DNA of 64,000 nucleotides from Streptomyces smyrnaeus (GCF_017676345.1 NZ_JAFFZM010000032.1:1-64000), one strand, 5' to 3'. Shown: positions 8,813-17,504, counted from the stretch's first letter. Notes: generated from the letters alone by a model not told the origin. A program made the numbers and translations.

Positions 8813-8839
8813 GGGCACAGTCTCCCGTGTGAGAGGTCA

Positions 8840-8855
8840 AAAGGTCTAGTCCACT
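8840..8855. promoter_or_regulatory. dre-like DasR operator upstream of nagKA
   Basis: AAAGGTCTAGTCCACT matches the DasR responsive element ACTGGTCTAGACCACT at 13 of 16 positions, including the central GGTCTAG. It lies 28 bp upstream of the nagK start and about 190 bp upstream of the divergent sugar-binding lipoprotein, so it may control both. Confidence 0.8.
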
Positions 8856-9044
8856 CCGGTGGCTTCCCGCTCCGGATCACCGAACGGAAGCCAAGCTGAT
8901 TCCGTACTGGTATCCGGTTCAGGTAGACGCTCGGGCCCTCCTGGGGGAGACTCCGGCCCGTGGGGCCGGGGTCGGTGGTGCCAGGGGGGAACGAGGGCAT
9001 CAGGATGCTCGTGGCAGGTTCCGAGGTTCGCAGGGCTGAGGGGT

Positions 9045-10340
9045 ATGAGGAAGATGGAACGGCGTCGTTTCCTGGGTATGGCCGCGACGGGAGTGGCCGG
9101 TGCGGCCGGAATGACCGCACTGTCCGGCTGCGGCGGCGGCCCCGGGTCGGGAAAGGTGACGCTGAAACTCGTCGCTGCCGACTACGGAACCCCCGGAGGG
9201 AACAACAGCTCGAAGATCTACTGGCGGAAACTCGCCGATGAGTTCACCAGGAAGAATCCCGACATCGCCGTCGACGTCACCGTGCACAGCTGGAACGACA
9301 TCGGCAAGAAGCTCACCGAGATGGTCGACAAAGGCAATCCGCCGGACATCGCCCAGGTCGACTCGTACGCCGACTGGGCAGCCGAAGGGAAGCTCTACAA
9401 GGTCAACGAGCTGCTTCCGATACCCGCGCAGGCCGAGTTCCTCGTCTCGCTCGCCGAGGCCGGTGAGGTGCAGCGCGTCCAGTACGGACTGCCGTTCGTC
9501 GCCAGCACCCGGGTGCTCTTCTACAACAAGGACCTCTTCAAGAAGGCCGGGCTCGACCCCGACGAGCCGCCGGAGAGCTGGGAGGACCTCAAGTCCGCGG
9601 CCCGCGCCCTCAAGTCCGCCGGCGTCAAGATCCCCTACGGCCTGCCGCTCGGCCCCGAGGAGGCACAGGGCGAGGCCCTGATGTGGATGCTCGGCAACGG
9701 CGGCTCCTACGTCGACAGCGTCGGCAACTACACCATCAACTCCCCCGAGAACGTCGAGACGTTCCAGTGGCTGCGCGACAACCTCGTCACGCCCGGCTAC
9801 ACCGAGCCCGGCCCGCAGCGCGTCGACCGGCAGAAGATGTTCGAGGCGTTCACCGAGGGCCAGGTGGGCATCCTCAACGGCCACCCCACCCTGATGCAGC
9901 AGGCCGACAAGAAGCACCTCTCCTACGGGACCGGAAAGCTGCCCGGCAGCAACGGCCCCGCCGAGGGCACCCTCGGTGTCGCCGACTGGATGATGGCGTT
10001 CCGCAAGAACGGTCACCGCGAGGCGTGCGGCAAGTTCCTCGCCTTCGTCTTCGACGAGAAGAACCACTACGCCTTCACCTCCCAGTACGGGCTGCTGCCC
10101 GTCACCACCAGCGCGTCCCGGCGGATGCGCAAGGACAAGAAGCAGAAGAAGCTCTGGCCCTTCCTCGACCAGATCGCCGGTGCCGAGTTCTACCCGGTTG
10201 GCAAGGTGTCCTGGGCGAGCACCAGCGCGGTCATCAAGAAGACCATCGGCCAGGCGGCTGCCAAGGGCGGCGACCCGAAGGCCGTACTCACCTCGCTGCA
10301 GCGCAAGGCGGAGGCCGAGGAGGAGGCGGGGGCCTCCTGA
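9045..10340 (+). CDS. extracellular sugar-binding lipoprotein (ABC importer component)
   Basis: A 431-aa solute-binding protein of the carbohydrate uptake type. The N terminus carries a twin-arginine-like ERRRFLG followed by a hydrophobic stretch and a lipobox LSGC (Cys at about 29), so it is probably a Tat-exported lipoprotein. The body shows typical family-1 binding-protein features (INGHPTLMQ, an ADWMMAFRKNG segment). No permease or ATPase genes are adjacent, so it must use components encoded elsewhere or is an orphan. The start at 9045 has GAGGGG upstream; an internal ATG three codons on is possible. Proximity to nagKA and the dre site suggests aminosugar-related import. Confidence 0.85.
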   Translation: MRKMERRRFLGMAATGVAGAAGMTALSGCGGGPGSGKVTLKLVAADYGTPGGNNSSKIYWRKLADEFTRKNPDIAVDVTVHSWNDIGKKLTEMVDKGNPPDIAQVDSYADWAAEGKLYKVNELLPIPAQAEFLVSLAEAGEVQRVQYGLPFVASTRVLFYNKDLFKKAGLDPDEPPESWEDLKSAARALKSAGVKIPYGLPLGPEEAQGEALMWMLGNGGSYVDSVGNYTINSPENVETFQWLRDNLVTPGYTEPGPQRVDRQKMFEAFTEGQVGILNGHPTLMQQADKKHLSYGTGKLPGSNGPAEGTLGVADWMMAFRKNGHREACGKFLAFVFDEKNHYAFTSQYGLLPVTTSASRRMRKDKKQKKLWPFLDQIAGAEFYPVGKVSWASTSAVIKKTIGQAAAKGGDPKAVLTSLQRKAEAEEEAGAS

Positions 10341-10365
10341 CACACCGCGCCCGTACGGTGGAGAG

Positions 10366-10740
10366 GTGAGCAGTACGGAAGGCGACCCCGAGTCCGTTTC
10401 CGAGCCCGTTTCCGAGTCCGATTCCGAGCGTGAGTCCGGTTCCGAGTCCGTTTTCGAGCGCGAGCGCGGTTCGGAGCCCGGTGCCGGGCGCGCGTCGGTC
10501 GGTGGTGGGGCGGCGGGGCTCTCGGACGAGGACCGCGCAGTGCTGTCCTTCGCCGCCCGCGGCTGGCCCTCCTCAGGGGAGAAGGAACGCGCCGTCCGGG
10601 AGCAGCTCGGAATGTCGCCCGTGCGCTACTACCAGTACCTCAACGCGCTCCTCGACGATCCCCGAGCGAGCGAGTTCGACCCCGTGACGGTCAACCGGCT
10701 GCGGCGTATCCGGCAGAGCAACCGGGACCGCACCCACTAG
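10366..10740 (+). CDS. DUF3263 family protein
   Basis: A 124-aa actinobacterial protein of unknown function. The C-terminal half (about 52-124) is the conserved part: LSDEDRAVLSFAARGW, a basic turn, REQLGMSPVRYYQYLNALLDDP and NRLRRIR, which looks like a helix-turn-helix-type fold. The first 45 residues are low-complexity Ser/Glu (repeats of SESxSE) encoded by degenerate 12-bp tandem repeats. The GTG start is preceded by GGTGGAGAG. It follows the sugar-binding lipoprotein by 25 bp. Confidence 0.8.
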   Translation: MSSTEGDPESVSEPVSESDSERESGSESVFERERGSEPGAGRASVGGGAAGLSDEDRAVLSFAARGWPSSGEKERAVREQLGMSPVRYYQYLNALLDDPRASEFDPVTVNRLRRIRQSNRDRTH

Positions 10741-10769
10741 CGGGCGCCCCCGCTCGTTAAGGTGCGGCC

Positions 10770-11627
10770 ATGTCGCTTCCTCCGCTTTCCCCGTCCCCCG
10801 AACCGGAGACGGAGGCAGGGCGCGCGGGGCTCGCCGCCCTCCTCGCCGAGCCCGCGCGCGCCGTGCTCGCCTTCGACTTCGACGGGACCCTCGCGCCCAT
10901 CGTCACCGACCCGCGAGAGGCGCGGGCGCACCCCGAAGCCGTGCCGGCGCTGGCGCGGCTCGCCCCCCGGCTCGCCGGGGTCGCCGTGATCACCGGTCGC
11001 CCGGCGGCGGACGCCGTGCGGTACGGCGGCTTCGAGGGCGCCGCCGGACTGGAGGGGCTGACGGTGCTCGGCGCGTACGGGGCCGAACGGTGGGACGCCG
11101 CCGATCCGGTCGTACGCGCACCCGAGCCCCCCGCCGGGGTCGCTGCCGTACGGGCCGAACTCCCCGCCGTACTCGCCGAAGCGGGCGCGCCGGAGGGCAC
11201 CTGGACGGAGGACAAGGGCAGAGCGCTCGCCGTGCACACCCGGCGCGCGGCCTCTCCCGACCAAGCACTCGAACGGCTGCGTGCCCCCCTGTACGCCCTT
11301 GCCGAGCGGCATGGGCTCGTGGTGGAGCCCGGGCGCATGGTGCTCGAACTCCGCCCGCCGGGCGCCGACAAGGGCGCCGCACTCGCCGGTTACGTCCGCG
11401 AGCGGTCCGCCACCGCCGTCGCCTACGCCGGTGACGACCTCGGCGACCTGAGCGCCTACGCCGCTGTCACGGCGCTCCGCAGCGAGGGGGTGCCGGGGCT
11501 GCTGCTCTACAGCGCTCCGGAGACGGACGCGGAGATGGTCCCCCGACTCCGCGCCGAATCGGACCTTCGCGTCCCGGGCCCGGCCGGTCTGGCGGCGTGG
11601 CTCCACGCTCTGGCGGACGCGCTGTAG
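10770..11627 (+). CDS. otsB: trehalose-6-phosphate phosphatase
   Basis: A 285-aa HAD-superfamily phosphatase that removes phosphate from trehalose-6-phosphate. Motif I AFDFDGTLAP (about 32-41, nucleophilic Asp), motif II ITGRP and motif III/IV AYAGDDLGDLSA are intact. It lies convergent to otsA, with only 70 bp between, so the two-step trehalose pathway is encoded at one locus but on opposite strands. A possible stem-loop lies between them. Confidence 0.94.
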   Translation: MSLPPLSPSPEPETEAGRAGLAALLAEPARAVLAFDFDGTLAPIVTDPREARAHPEAVPALARLAPRLAGVAVITGRPAADAVRYGGFEGAAGLEGLTVLGAYGAERWDAADPVVRAPEPPAGVAAVRAELPAVLAEAGAPEGTWTEDKGRALAVHTRRAASPDQALERLRAPLYALAERHGLVVEPGRMVLELRPPGADKGAALAGYVRERSATAVAYAGDDLGDLSAYAAVTALRSEGVPGLLLYSAPETDAEMVPRLRAESDLRVPGPAGLAAWLHALADAL

Positions 11628-11648
11628 TCCACCGGCTGCGCGACTGCT

Positions 11649-11687
11649 GTCCCCGTCCAGCCCCGGTGGCTGTCCGCGGCCGGGGAC
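11649..11687. terminator. possible bidirectional stem-loop between otsB and otsA
   Basis: GTCCCCG and CGGGGAC (11649-11655 and 11681-11687) can pair across a long GC-rich loop in the 70-bp gap between converging genes. No T-tract is present. Confidence 0.35.
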
Positions 11688-11697
11688 GACCGGGGGC

Positions 11698-13224
11698 TCA
11701 GTCGCGCAGCGCCTCCAGCTGGTCCAGGAGCCAGCGCGTCGGCGGTTGCGAGGTGGCGGTCGCGGCCAGTCGGCGGGAGCGGGCCGCGCGGGTGGCGGGG
11801 TCCAGTTCGAGGGCGGTCCGCAAGGCGGCGGCCGTCTCGCGCACGTCGAAGGGGTTCACACAAAGGGCGTCGGGCGCCAGTTCCTCGTACGCCCCGGCCT
11901 CCCGGGAGAGCACGAGGGCGCAGCCCTCGTCGGAGACGACGGGGATCTCCTTCGCCACCAGGTTCATTCCGTCGCGGATGGGATTGACCAGAGCGACGTC
12001 CGCCATCCGGTAGGCGGCGAGCGACCGCGCGAAGTCGTCCTTCACATGCAGCAGGACCGGCGTCCAGCCAGCGGTGCCGAACTCCTCGTTGATCGCGTCG
12101 GCGACCCGGCCGACCTCGGCCGTGTAGTCGCGGTAGACGGTCAGGTCCTGCCGCGACGGATAGGCGAACGCCACATGGACGACGCGTTCGCGCCACTCCG
12201 GGTGGTCGGTCAGCAGCCGCCGGTAGGCATACAGGCCGCGGACGATGTTCTTGGACAGCTCGGTCCGGTCCACCCGCACGATCGTCCGGCGAGGGCCTCC
12301 GTCCGGCCCCGTACCCACCTGCCCGCGCAGTTGCGCCATCCGTTCGGCGACGTCGTCGCGGTGCGCCCGCTCCCGCAGGAAGTCGCCGTCCGCGCCGAGC
12401 GGGTGCACCCCGATCCGGGTGGTGCGGCCCTCGTACGTCACCGTGAGGGGCTCGCCCCCGCCGCCGGCCCCCGGCCGGGAGGTGCCCTGCTCGACCGTCG
12501 CCCCGAGCACCCGTTCGCAGCACTCGGTGAACAGCGCGGCCCAGCGCGCGGTCAGGAACGCCGTGCGATCGGCGCCGAGCATGCCGCGCAGCACCTGGGC
12601 CGCGATCTCGTCCGGCAGCAGCCGGAAGTAGTCGGCGGGCGCCCACGGGGTGTGCGAGAAGTGGCCGATCCGCAGGTCCGGGCGGCGCTCGCGGAGCATT
12701 CCGGGGACGAGCGTGAGGTGGTAGTCCTGCACCAGCACCGTGGCGCCCTGCCCCGCCTCCTGCGCCAGCGCGTCGGCGAAGGCGGCGTTGTACGCCTCGT
12801 ACTGCGCCCACTGGCGGCCGAAGCCCTGGTCGAAGGAGGGCTCCAGCGGTGTCTGGTACAGCATGTGGTGGGTGAACCACAGCACGGAGTTGGCGATGCC
12901 GTGGTAGGCCGCCTCGAAGGTGTCGGCCGGGATGTCGAGCATCCGTACGGACTGCCCGCCGGTCTCCCCGCTGTCCAGGTGACCCCCGGTGCGCCGGGCC
13001 GCCTCGCGGTCGCCCTCACCGAGCGCCGCGCACACCCACACCGCGTCCGTTCCGGGGCCGATGGCCGACAGCCCGGAGACGAGCCCGCCACCGCCCCGCT
13101 TGGCGGTGAGCGTGCCGTCGTCGTCCAGCGTGTAGGACACGGGCCCGCGGTTCGAGGCGACCAGCACCTGTGCCGCCCCCTCCGGTCCCGGTGCTCCCTG
13201 TGATGATGTTGCTCCAGCGACCAT
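11698..13224 (-). CDS. otsA: alpha,alpha-trehalose-phosphate synthase (UDP/GDP-forming)
   Basis: A 508-aa GT20 glycosyltransferase making trehalose-6-phosphate from a nucleotide-glucose and glucose-6-phosphate. Family motifs include SNRGPVSY at the N terminus, VLVQDYHLTLVPGMLR, FSHTPWAPADYFRLLP, and NPIRDGMNLVAKE near residue 375 for nucleotide-sugar binding. An ATG at 13224 is preceded by a -10-like TAGGCT six bases away, consistent with a leaderless message. An internal GTG behind GGAGGGGG, about 20 codons in, is an alternative start. gpgS lies upstream on the same strand, so compatible-solute or storage-sugar functions cluster here. Confidence 0.94.
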   Translation of the reverse strand: MVAGATSSQGAPGPEGAAQVLVASNRGPVSYTLDDDGTLTAKRGGGGLVSGLSAIGPGTDAVWVCAALGEGDREAARRTGGHLDSGETGGQSVRMLDIPADTFEAAYHGIANSVLWFTHHMLYQTPLEPSFDQGFGRQWAQYEAYNAAFADALAQEAGQGATVLVQDYHLTLVPGMLRERRPDLRIGHFSHTPWAPADYFRLLPDEIAAQVLRGMLGADRTAFLTARWAALFTECCERVLGATVEQGTSRPGAGGGGEPLTVTYEGRTTRIGVHPLGADGDFLRERAHRDDVAERMAQLRGQVGTGPDGGPRRTIVRVDRTELSKNIVRGLYAYRRLLTDHPEWRERVVHVAFAYPSRQDLTVYRDYTAEVGRVADAINEEFGTAGWTPVLLHVKDDFARSLAAYRMADVALVNPIRDGMNLVAKEIPVVSDEGCALVLSREAGAYEELAPDALCVNPFDVRETAAALRTALELDPATRAARSRRLAATATSQPPTRWLLDQLEALRD

Positions 13225-13261
13225 GCGGCGAGCCTAACCCCCACCGAAACCGCTCAAAAGT

Positions 13262-13292
13262 GCGCCCCGAAGGGGCGCGGGGAACTGCGCGA
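13262..13292. repeat. dispersed Streptomyces intergenic repeat, copy 1
   Basis: A perfect hairpin GCGCCCC-GAA-GGGGCGC runs into GGGGAACTGCGCGA. A 22-base core (13271-13292) is shared exactly with the copy at 17378-17399. It lies in the 164-bp gap between otsA and gpgS and is followed by a second GC-rich inverted repeat (CCTCCCGGCC...GGCCGGGGGAGG). Confidence 0.75.
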
Positions 13293-13388
13293 CCAACCTG
13301 GGGGCACCTCCCGGCCGGAGGCCGGGGGAGGCCCCGCAGTCCGCAAACGACGGCCAGGGGCAGCCCCTGCCCAGGACAAGCAGGGCCC

Positions 13389-14390
13389 CTACGCTGCTAC
13401 CCGCTGTCCATATTCCGGCACCGTGCACATTGGAGGGCGCTCCTCCGCGTCCACCAGGTGGCCGCGGGGGACGAAACAGCCGCCCTCGTCCCGTTCGAAC
13501 TGGGTCAGCGCCGTCCCACCGGACCGGCCCTCGAACACGCTCCGTGCGTCGTGCACCGCCGCGGGGCCGCGGCCTATCCGGCGCTCGGCGGCCGCGTAGA
13601 TGGCGGTGGCCATCCGGCCGAGCGCCTGCCCGTCCTGGTTGCGGTGCAGCCGCACGCCCACGTCGACCTGGGCCAACGCGTCCAGCCCCACCAGCTCCAG
13701 CGCGTCGACCAGCAGCGCCAGCTCCACCCCGTAGCCGACCGGGAAGGGCAGCCGCTCCAGCAGCGAGCGGCGCGCCGCGTACTCGCCGCCGAGCGGCTGG
13801 ACGAGACCGGCCAGCCGCGGCCAGTGCAGATTGAGCAGTGGACGTGCCACCAGCTCGGTCACCCGGCCGCCGCCTGCCGGGCTGCCGGACAGCGGGCGGT
13901 CGTACATCGCCTTGACGAACTGCACGTCCGGCTCCGTCAGCAGGGGTCCGACGATGCCGATGACGAAGTCCGGCGAGAATTCGCGCAGGTCGGCGTCGAC
14001 GAAGCAGACGATGTCGCCGCTGGTCGCCAGCAGGGAGCGCCACAGCACCTCACCCTTGCCGGGGCGGGTCGGCAGCCTGGGCAGCACCTCGTCCCGGTGG
14101 ATCACCTTGGCCCCGGCCGCCGCCGCGACCTCGGCGGTGCGGTCGGTCGAGCCCGAGTTCATCACGATCAGCTCGTCCACCAGCGGGGTCCCGGTGTCCA
14201 GGTGGGGTGAGGCCAGTTCGCGGCGGATCACCGAGACGATGTCGCCGACGGTGGCCTCCTCGTTGAGCGCCGGCAGCACCACGCTGACGGTGGTGCCGGA
14301 GCGGCGCTTGGCCGCCAGCAGCGCCTCCAGCGGCCGGTCTGCGACACGCCAGGAGCGGCGCTGCAGCCATTGGCCCACTTCGTCGAGCAC
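13389..14390 (-). CDS. gpgS: glucosyl-3-phosphoglycerate synthase
   Basis: A 333-aa GT-A-fold glycosyltransferase that transfers glucose from an NDP-glucose to 3-phosphoglycerate. VVLPALNEEATVGDIV is at about 38-52, SGSTDRT near 80, and the metal-binding DAD at 132-134 within CFVDADLREFSPDF. The acceptor-site segment EYAARRSLLERLPFPVGYGVE is present. The GTG at 14390 has AGGAAGG seven bases upstream and matches the family's usual start; longer in-frame extensions are not conserved. It is divergent from the SAM-riboswitch-controlled gene. Confidence 0.9.
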   Translation of the reverse strand: MLDEVGQWLQRRSWRVADRPLEALLAAKRRSGTTVSVVLPALNEEATVGDIVSVIRRELASPHLDTGTPLVDELIVMNSGSTDRTAEVAAAAGAKVIHRDEVLPRLPTRPGKGEVLWRSLLATSGDIVCFVDADLREFSPDFVIGIVGPLLTEPDVQFVKAMYDRPLSGSPAGGGRVTELVARPLLNLHWPRLAGLVQPLGGEYAARRSLLERLPFPVGYGVELALLVDALELVGLDALAQVDVGVRLHRNQDGQALGRMATAIYAAAERRIGRGPAAVHDARSVFEGRSGGTALTQFERDEGGCFVPRGHLVDAEERPPMCTVPEYGQRVAA

Positions 14391-14613
14391 GTGCGCGCCT
14401 TCCTGTAGTCGGGCAGAGGCAGGACGGGCGGTGCGGGCCCGGCCCGGGACCGGGGAGGAGGAGCGACGGATTGATCCATCTCGCGGTTCGGACGTCCCTC
14501 TCAAGCGTGACCGCCGTCCGTTACAGTCTTGAACAACGCAGGTGACCTCCGCATCTCGGGGTCGCCGCGACAAACGCCCGAGTGGCCCCTGGCCGCCCGG
14601 AGCCATAGTGCAG

Positions 14614-14760
14614 CTCATCCAGAGGGGCAGAGGGAACGGCCCGTTGAAGCCCCGGCAACCATCCCGCGATCCGCGCGTACGCGGACCTCCAGGCGAGACC
14701 GCCTCGTGGGGACGGTGCCAATTCCGGCCCGTGACGAGATACGCCACGGGGAAGATGAGG
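14614..14760 (+). promoter_or_regulatory. SAM-I (S-box) riboswitch
   Basis: The leader shows the S-box core: CTCATC (14614-14619) pairing with GATGAG (14754-14759) as P1; then GAGGGGCAGAGGGAACGGCC, GTTGAAGCCCCGGCAACC, a variable GC-rich hairpin, and GGTGCCAATTCCGGCCC. The 3' side of P1 overlaps GAGGAG, the likely ribosome-binding site. Ligand-stabilised P1 would therefore hide it, implying translational repression when S-adenosylmethionine is abundant. No separate terminator hairpin is evident. Confidence 0.93.
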
Positions 14761-14778
14761 AGAAAGGGCCTCGCCTCC

Positions 14779-16101
14779 ATGGCTGTGCAGACAGTTGCAG
14801 CGAACAGCACCGATTCCACCGACGCCACTGACGCGTCCGAAACCGTCTCCCACGATCTCGGCGCCGCCGTCGCCCTCTCCTGCCGGGAGTGCGGGACCCG
14901 CACCGAGCTGGGACCCAGTTTCGTGTGTCTGGAGTGTTTCGGCCCGCTGGAAGTCGCCTACGAGCTGCCCACCGGCGACCCGGAGGGGCTGCGCAGGCGC
15001 ATCGAGGCCGGACCCGCCTCGATGTGGCGCTACGCGCCGCTGCTGCCGGTACCGTCCGACGTCGCCGAGAAGCCGAACCTGAACCCCGGCTTCACCCAGT
15101 TGGTGAAGGCCGACCGGCTGGCCGCCGAGCTGGGCGTGACCGGCGGGCTCTACGTCAAGGACGACTCCGGCAACCCCACCCACTCCTTCAAGGACCGCCC
15201 GGTCGCCATCGCGTTGGAGGCCGCCCGCGCCTTCGGGTTCACCACCCTCTCCTGCTCCTCGACCGGCAATCTGGCCGGTGCGGTGGGCGCCGCCGCCTCC
15301 CGCGCGGGACTGCGCTCCTGTGTGTTCATCCCGGACGGGCTGGAGCAGTCCAAGGTGGTGATGGCGGCGATCTACGGTGGCGACCTCGTCGCGATCGACG
15401 GCACCTACGACGATGTGAACCGCTTCTGCTCCGAGCTCATCGGCGACCCGCTGGGCGAGGGCTGGGGCTTCACCAACGTCAACCTGCGGCCCTTCTACGC
15501 CGAGGGCTCGAAGTCCCTGGCGTACGAGATCTGCGAGCAGCTCGGCTGGCGGCTGCCCGATCAGCTCGTCATCCCCGTCGCCTCCGGCTGCCAGCTGGTG
15601 AAGATCGACAAGGGGCTGCGGGAGCTGATCGAGCTCGGGCTGGTCGAGGACAAGCCGTTCCGCATCTACGCCGCCCAGGCGGAGGGGTGCTCGCCGGTGT
15701 CCCGTGCGTACAAGGACGGCACCAGTGCCGTACGCCCGGTCAAGCAGCCCGACACCATCGCCAAGTCCCTGGCCATCGGGGACCCGGCGGACGGGCCGTA
15801 CGTCATCGACATCTGCCGCCGCACCGGCGGGGCCGTCGAGGACGTCGACGACGCCCAGATCGTCGACGCGATGAAGCTGCTCGCGCGGACCGAGGGGGTG
15901 TTCGCGGAGACGGCCGGGGGCGTCACGCTGGGTGTGACCCGCAAGCTGATCGAGTCCGGTGCCATCGACCCGAGCCTCACGACGGTCGTCCTCAACACGG
16001 GCGACGGCCTCAAGACCCTCGATGCCGTGGCCCCCACCGCGCGGCCCAGCGCCGTGATCCGCCCCAATCTGGCAGCCTTCCGCGAAGCCGGCCTGGCCTG
16101 A
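14779..16101 (+). CDS. metM: threonine-synthase-like PLP enzyme, probable MetM homocysteine synthase
   Basis: A 440-aa fold-type II PLP enzyme that would usually be named thrC. A zinc-ribbon CRECG...CLECF is at residues 35-53, the PLP lysine is K138 in HSFKDR, and the phosphate-binding STGNLAGAVG follows. Context argues against a simple threonine role: a SAM-I riboswitch controls it and a CysO/ThiS-like sulfur carrier lies 194 bp downstream. I recall that such a pair has been described in Streptomyces as MetM/MetO, where MetM uses O-phosphohomoserine and thiocarboxylated MetO to make homocysteine. The ATG at 14779 fits the family start; an in-frame ATG at 14755 lies inside the riboswitch. Confidence 0.85.
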   Translation: MAVQTVAANSTDSTDATDASETVSHDLGAAVALSCRECGTRTELGPSFVCLECFGPLEVAYELPTGDPEGLRRRIEAGPASMWRYAPLLPVPSDVAEKPNLNPGFTQLVKADRLAAELGVTGGLYVKDDSGNPTHSFKDRPVAIALEAARAFGFTTLSCSSTGNLAGAVGAAASRAGLRSCVFIPDGLEQSKVVMAAIYGGDLVAIDGTYDDVNRFCSELIGDPLGEGWGFTNVNLRPFYAEGSKSLAYEICEQLGWRLPDQLVIPVASGCQLVKIDKGLRELIELGLVEDKPFRIYAAQAEGCSPVSRAYKDGTSAVRPVKQPDTIAKSLAIGDPADGPYVIDICRRTGGAVEDVDDAQIVDAMKLLARTEGVFAETAGGVTLGVTRKLIESGAIDPSLTTVVLNTGDGLKTLDAVAPTARPSAVIRPNLAAFREAGLA

Positions 16102-16295
16102 CCCGAGGGCCGGTGACGACTGGCCGGAGGGTCGGCACGGACTGACCCGAGGCGTCCCGGTCACCGAAGGCGCCTCCCGTTGCCGGAATGCCGAATGCCT
16201 CAGACGGCTGAAATCCGCCCCCCGGTGTTTAGGCGGCGGGAAGACCGGAGCGGGCGCCTCCGGGGCGCGTTCCCACTTACGTTAGGAAGATCGAC

Positions 16296-16571
16296 ATGAG
16301 CGTCAACGTCCGGATCCCGACCATCCTGCGCACCTACACAGGTGGTCAGGCCGAGGTCACAGCCGAGGGCGGCACCCTCGGCGAGGTGCTGGCGGACCTG
16401 GAGAAGAACCACACGGGCATCAGCGCGCGCGTCCTCGACGACGCCGGAAAGCTCCGCCGCTTCGTCAACGTCTACGTCAACGACGACGACGTCCGCTTCG
16501 AGCAGGGCCTGGAGACGCCCACCCCGGACGGTGCGGGCGTCTCCATCATCCCGGCGGTGGCCGGCGGCTGA
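16296..16571 (+). CDS. metO: CysO/MoaD/ThiS-like sulfur carrier protein (MetO)
   Basis: A 91-aa ubiquitin-fold sulfur carrier. It aligns by eye with mycobacterial CysO: IPTILRTYTGGQ at the start, RRFVNVYVNDDDVRF in the middle, and a C-terminal PAVAGG with the diglycine exposed at residues 90-91, where thiocarboxylate is formed. It lies downstream of the riboswitch-controlled metM and before a strong terminator. Its likely job is to deliver sulfide to MetM. Activation would need a MoeB/E1-like adenylyltransferase, which is not in this window. CysO itself (cysteine synthesis) is the alternative call. Confidence 0.88.
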   Translation: MSVNVRIPTILRTYTGGQAEVTAEGGTLGEVLADLEKNHTGISARVLDDAGKLRRFVNVYVNDDDVRFEQGLETPTPDGAGVSIIPAVAGG

Positions 16572-16626
16572 CCCGTTCGGCCCCATCCGCCGCCGCGGAG
16601 CCTGTCACCAGCGCTTCAGTCCCGGG

Positions 16627-16660
16627 ATCGCCCCTTCCGCAGAAAAGCGGAGGGGGCGAT
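16627..16660 (+). terminator. terminator after metO
   Basis: ATCGCCCCTTCCGC pairs with GCGGAGGGGGCGAT (one G-T pair) around an AGAAAA loop, 55 bp past the metO stop. The rest of the 470-bp gap to the cold-shock gene holds no convincing ORF and probably includes the cold-shock promoter and leader. Confidence 0.85.
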
Positions 16661-17041
16661 TCCGTGTTTCGGGAGACGGTAGAGTGACGGAAGTTTCCTC
16701 CCCCGACAGGCACCGGCCGCGAAGCGGGTACGCGGCAAGGACGGAACACCATCGCGACAACAACGGGACAAGTTGCTGTCGAAAACCGAGCGGCAATTGT
16801 CGTGAAGGCCCTGTATGTCTGGCCCGACTTGCCCTGCTCCAGCCGCAGTTGAGGCTTATATCCGATCAGCCGTGCCCAGAATTCTCGTCCGATTGACCTG
16901 TTGCAGAGGGCGTCCGTGCAGATACATTCAGCGGCGGTCGACGCGTTCCGGCGCACGCCCCCGCTTGCCGGTGGGGGTGAGGTCTGACCCGGGTTCGCGA
17001 AGTGCGGGCTCGCGCAAGGGCCAGTAATAGGGGAGTTAGGA

Positions 17042-17245
17042 ATGGCTCAGGGCACCGTCAAGTGGTTCAACGCGGAGAAGGGGTACGGCTTCATCGCGGT
17101 CGACGGTGGTGCGGACGTGTTCGTCCACTACAGCGCGATCCAGATGGACGGTTACCGCACCCTGGACGAAGGGCAGCGGGTCGAGTTCGAGATCTCGCAG
17201 GGTCAGAAGGGGCCGCAGGCGGACATGGTCCGCGTGACCGGCTGA
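17042..17245 (+). CDS. csp: cold-shock domain protein
   Basis: A 67-aa single cold-shock domain, the full length of the CspA family. RNP1-like KGYGFI (residues 16-21) and RNP2-like VFVHY (about 30-34) are intact, so it binds single-stranded RNA or DNA and probably acts as an RNA chaperone. The start is preceded by GGGGAGTTAGGA. An AT-richer leader upstream (16850-16930) suggests a long 5' untranslated region, as is common for csp genes. A perfect hairpin terminator follows. Confidence 0.95.
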   Translation: MAQGTVKWFNAEKGYGFIAVDGGADVFVHYSAIQMDGYRTLDEGQRVEFEISQGQKGPQADMVRVTG

Positions 17246-17281
17246 GTGTCGCCGGACTGCGCAGAGCTGGACACAGCAGAG

Positions 17282-17310
17282 AGGGGCCGCACCCACAGGG
17301 TGCGGCCCCT
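17282..17310 (+). terminator. terminator after csp
   Basis: A perfect 13-bp stem, AGGGGCCGCACCC / GGGTGCGGCCCCT with an ACA loop, followed by TCTGTTG. It begins 37 bp after the csp stop. Confidence 0.9.
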
Positions 17311-17367
17311 TCTGTTGCGTACCCCGCGTGGGGCTGGCGCAGACCTCCCGAGCTCCGGGGGATGACC

Positions 17368-17399
17368 GCGCCCCGTCAGGGGCGCGGGGAACTGCGCGA
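17368..17399. repeat. dispersed Streptomyces intergenic repeat, copy 2
   Basis: Hairpin GCGCCCC-GTCA-GGGGCGC followed by GGGGAACTGCGCGA, the same 22-base core as the copy at 13271. The stem is identical but the loop differs. It sits between csp and groEL2. Confidence 0.75.
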
Positions 17400-17504
17400 G
17401 CGACCACGAAGCACCCGCAGCCCGCAAGCCAGATCCAGGGGCACCCCCATCACCGGACGAAAGAGAGGGGGCACGCCGCAAGCGAGGGGCGCCCCGAACG
17501 TCGC

